Shown here one piece after another: positions 5,553 through 6,622 of a stretch of 6,622 nt of DNA. The DNA lies in NCBI GenBank assembly GCA_009776515.1, contig WRNP01000074.1, positions 1 through 6,622 of the forward strand. The letters run 5' to 3'. This DNA is from Dehalococcoidia bacterium (lineage in GTDB: Bacteria > Chloroflexota > Dehalococcoidia > Dehalococcoidales > UBA1222). Under the pieces are notes generated by a model. It saw nothing but the letters and a program-made list of their open reading frames with translations, had not been told where the DNA came from and ran no database searches. A program made the translations under genes and the position numbers. Positions within the stretch are counted from its first letter, which is position 1, and every line of letters begins with the position of its first letter.

Positions 5553-6622
5553 ATGAATCCAACCGATACCCTCACCGGTCAGCAGTTCCGCGAGATGTTC
5601 GACGCGGCTAGCTCCTGGCTAGAAAAGAGCGCCCCTGATGTCGATGCGCTAAACGTTTTTCCCGTACCGGACGGTGATACCGGCACCAATATGTCCCTCA
5701 CCATGCGCTCCACCATTGAAGAGGCTTATAGAACAAACGCCACCAGCATCTCCGCTGTCGCTCAAGCCATGGCCACAGGGGCCTTGATGGGAGCCCGAGG
5801 CAATTCGGGAGTGATCCTCTCGCAAATATGGAGCGGCATTGCCAAGGGGCTCGCCGGCAAGGAGACGGCAAACGGAGCGGATATCGCCGAAGCCCTCTCG
5901 CAGGCTTCACAGATAGCCTATAAAGGCCTGAGTAACCCTGTGGAGGGCACCATCCTGACGGTAATCAAAGACACCGCGCAGGCCGCCTTGGACGAGGCTA
6001 AGCGGGACAGTGCCAATCTACTCTCAGTGATGGAAACAGCCGTCTTGGCCGCTTCCGAATCGGTTGCCAACACCCCCACTCTGCTCGCCGTACTCAAAGA
6101 AGCCGGCGTGGTAGATGCCGGCGGTCAAGGTCTGTTCACCTTGCTGGACGGAGCGCTACGTCATCTGAAAGGCGAGGCAGATGCCATGCAACTCCATAAG
6201 CCACAGATTGTCGCAAGCAAGGTCCCCGTCACCTCTAAGACCATAGCGTTCCAAGCAAACACCGATGAAGACGAAGTCCCTTTCGGCTACTGCACCGAGT
6301 TCCTGCTCAAAGGCCAAGATCTCAACCCAGACGAACTGCGGCGGCGGCTTAAGCGGCGCGGGCAATCGCTCATAGTAGTAGGCAACAACTCCACCGTAAG
6401 GGTACACATCCACACACTAAACCCCGGCAGGATCATCCAGTTTGCCACCTCGCTAGGCACGGTACACAGCGTCAACATGCGCAACATGGACGAGCAATAC
6501 CAGGATTTCTTAAAGCTACAACAAACGCGTCCAACCGTGACCGGAGGAGAGATCGTGGCGGTCACGGCGGGAAGTGGTTTAAGTAGCGTCTTCTCATCGC
6601 TGGGCGCCTCCGCCATCGTCTC
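5553..6622 (+). CDS. fakA: FakA/YloV-family (DAK2/DhaL domain) fatty acid kinase, N-terminal part
   Basis: The frame runs open from ATG 5553 to the window edge, giving 356 residues of a protein normally near 550. The N-terminal DhaL kinase domain (about 9-205) shows NVFPVPDGDTGTNM (34-47) with the Mg/ATP-binding Asp40 and Asp42, ARGNSGVILSQ (81-91), EGTILTV (131-137) and DAGGQG (188-193). The middle domain (from about 230) has GYCTEF (245-250) and VHIHTLNPG (284-292); Cys247, His285 and His287 match the zinc-binding set I recall from S. aureus FakA. The start of a third domain (GGEIVAVTAGSG, 331-342) is visible. In Firmicutes FakA phosphorylates fatty acids carried by a separate FakB protein, feeding exogenous fatty acids into phospholipids; that role here is inferred by family. 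No FakB gene and no small Asp23/YloU gene precedes it, although rpmB diverges from it as in Firmicutes. Plain dihydroxyacetone kinase is unlikely because of the multi-domain layout. Confidence 0.93.
   Translation, partial: MNPTDTLTGQQFREMFDAASSWLEKSAPDVDALNVFPVPDGDTGTNMSLTMRSTIEEAYRTNATSISAVAQAMATGALMGARGNSGVILSQIWSGIAKGLAGKETANGADIAEALSQASQIAYKGLSNPVEGTILTVIKDTAQAALDEAKRDSANLLSVMETAVLAASESVANTPTLLAVLKEAGVVDAGGQGLFTLLDGALRHLKGEADAMQLHKPQIVASKVPVTSKTIAFQANTDEDEVPFGYCTEFLLKGQDLNPDELRRRLKRRGQSLIVVGNNSTVRVHIHTLNPGRIIQFATSLGTVHSVNMRNMDEQYQDFLKLQQTRPTVTGGEIVAVTAGSGLSSVFSSLGASAIV

Noticed and set aside
6156..6616. - strand frames of 85 and 109 codons near the window end
   Set aside because: They lie opposite the fakA-like gene, whose motifs are strong and whose frame is open throughout; they are antisense shadows.

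Overview
The window is a compact piece of bacterial chromosome. On the + strand it carries the end of an arginine-biosynthesis operon: argB (3' part), argD, an unrecognised alpha/beta-hydrolase-like gene, argG and argH. Beyond it lie rpmB (ribosomal protein L28, - strand) and, diverging from it, the 5' part of a FakA/YloV-family fatty acid kinase gene (+ strand) cut by the window end. Base composition is moderately GC-rich by eye. The only hint of lineage is weak: the ArgH N-terminus reads MSHIRSRF rather than the common WGGRF, which I associate from memory with Dehalococcoidia (Chloroflexota). The zinc-type L28 and the rpmB/fakA divergent arrangement also fit a Chloroflexota or Firmicutes-like bacterium. 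No mobile element, tRNA, rRNA or CRISPR was seen.

Layout: argB ends at 506. A 47-bp gap with a good ribosome binding site leads to argD (554-1750). The unknown gene (1750-2595) shares one base with the argD stop. argG (2607-3833) has a near-perfect Shine-Dalgarno overlapping the stop of the unknown gene. argH (3830 or 3833 to 5224) overlaps the argG stop. Such tight packing implies one transcript with translational coupling. argH then meets rpmB (5236-5427) tail to tail, 11 bp apart. The 125-bp stretch 5428-5552 holds a strong candidate promoter for fakA, an opposing candidate promoter for rpmB, and both ribosome binding sites.

How they work together: ArgB phosphorylates N-acetylglutamate, ArgD makes N-acetylornithine, ArgG joins citrulline to aspartate and ArgH releases arginine and fumarate. 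The ornithine carbamoyltransferase (ArgF) that must act between ArgD and ArgG is not encoded in the window. The slot between argD and argG is instead occupied by the 281-residue hydrolase-like protein, in which a Ser162-Asp211-His249 triad can be proposed. This is the main novelty candidate. A second point of interest is a perfect 24-bp palindrome inside the argH reading frame that looks like an intrinsic terminator for rpmB on the opposite strand.
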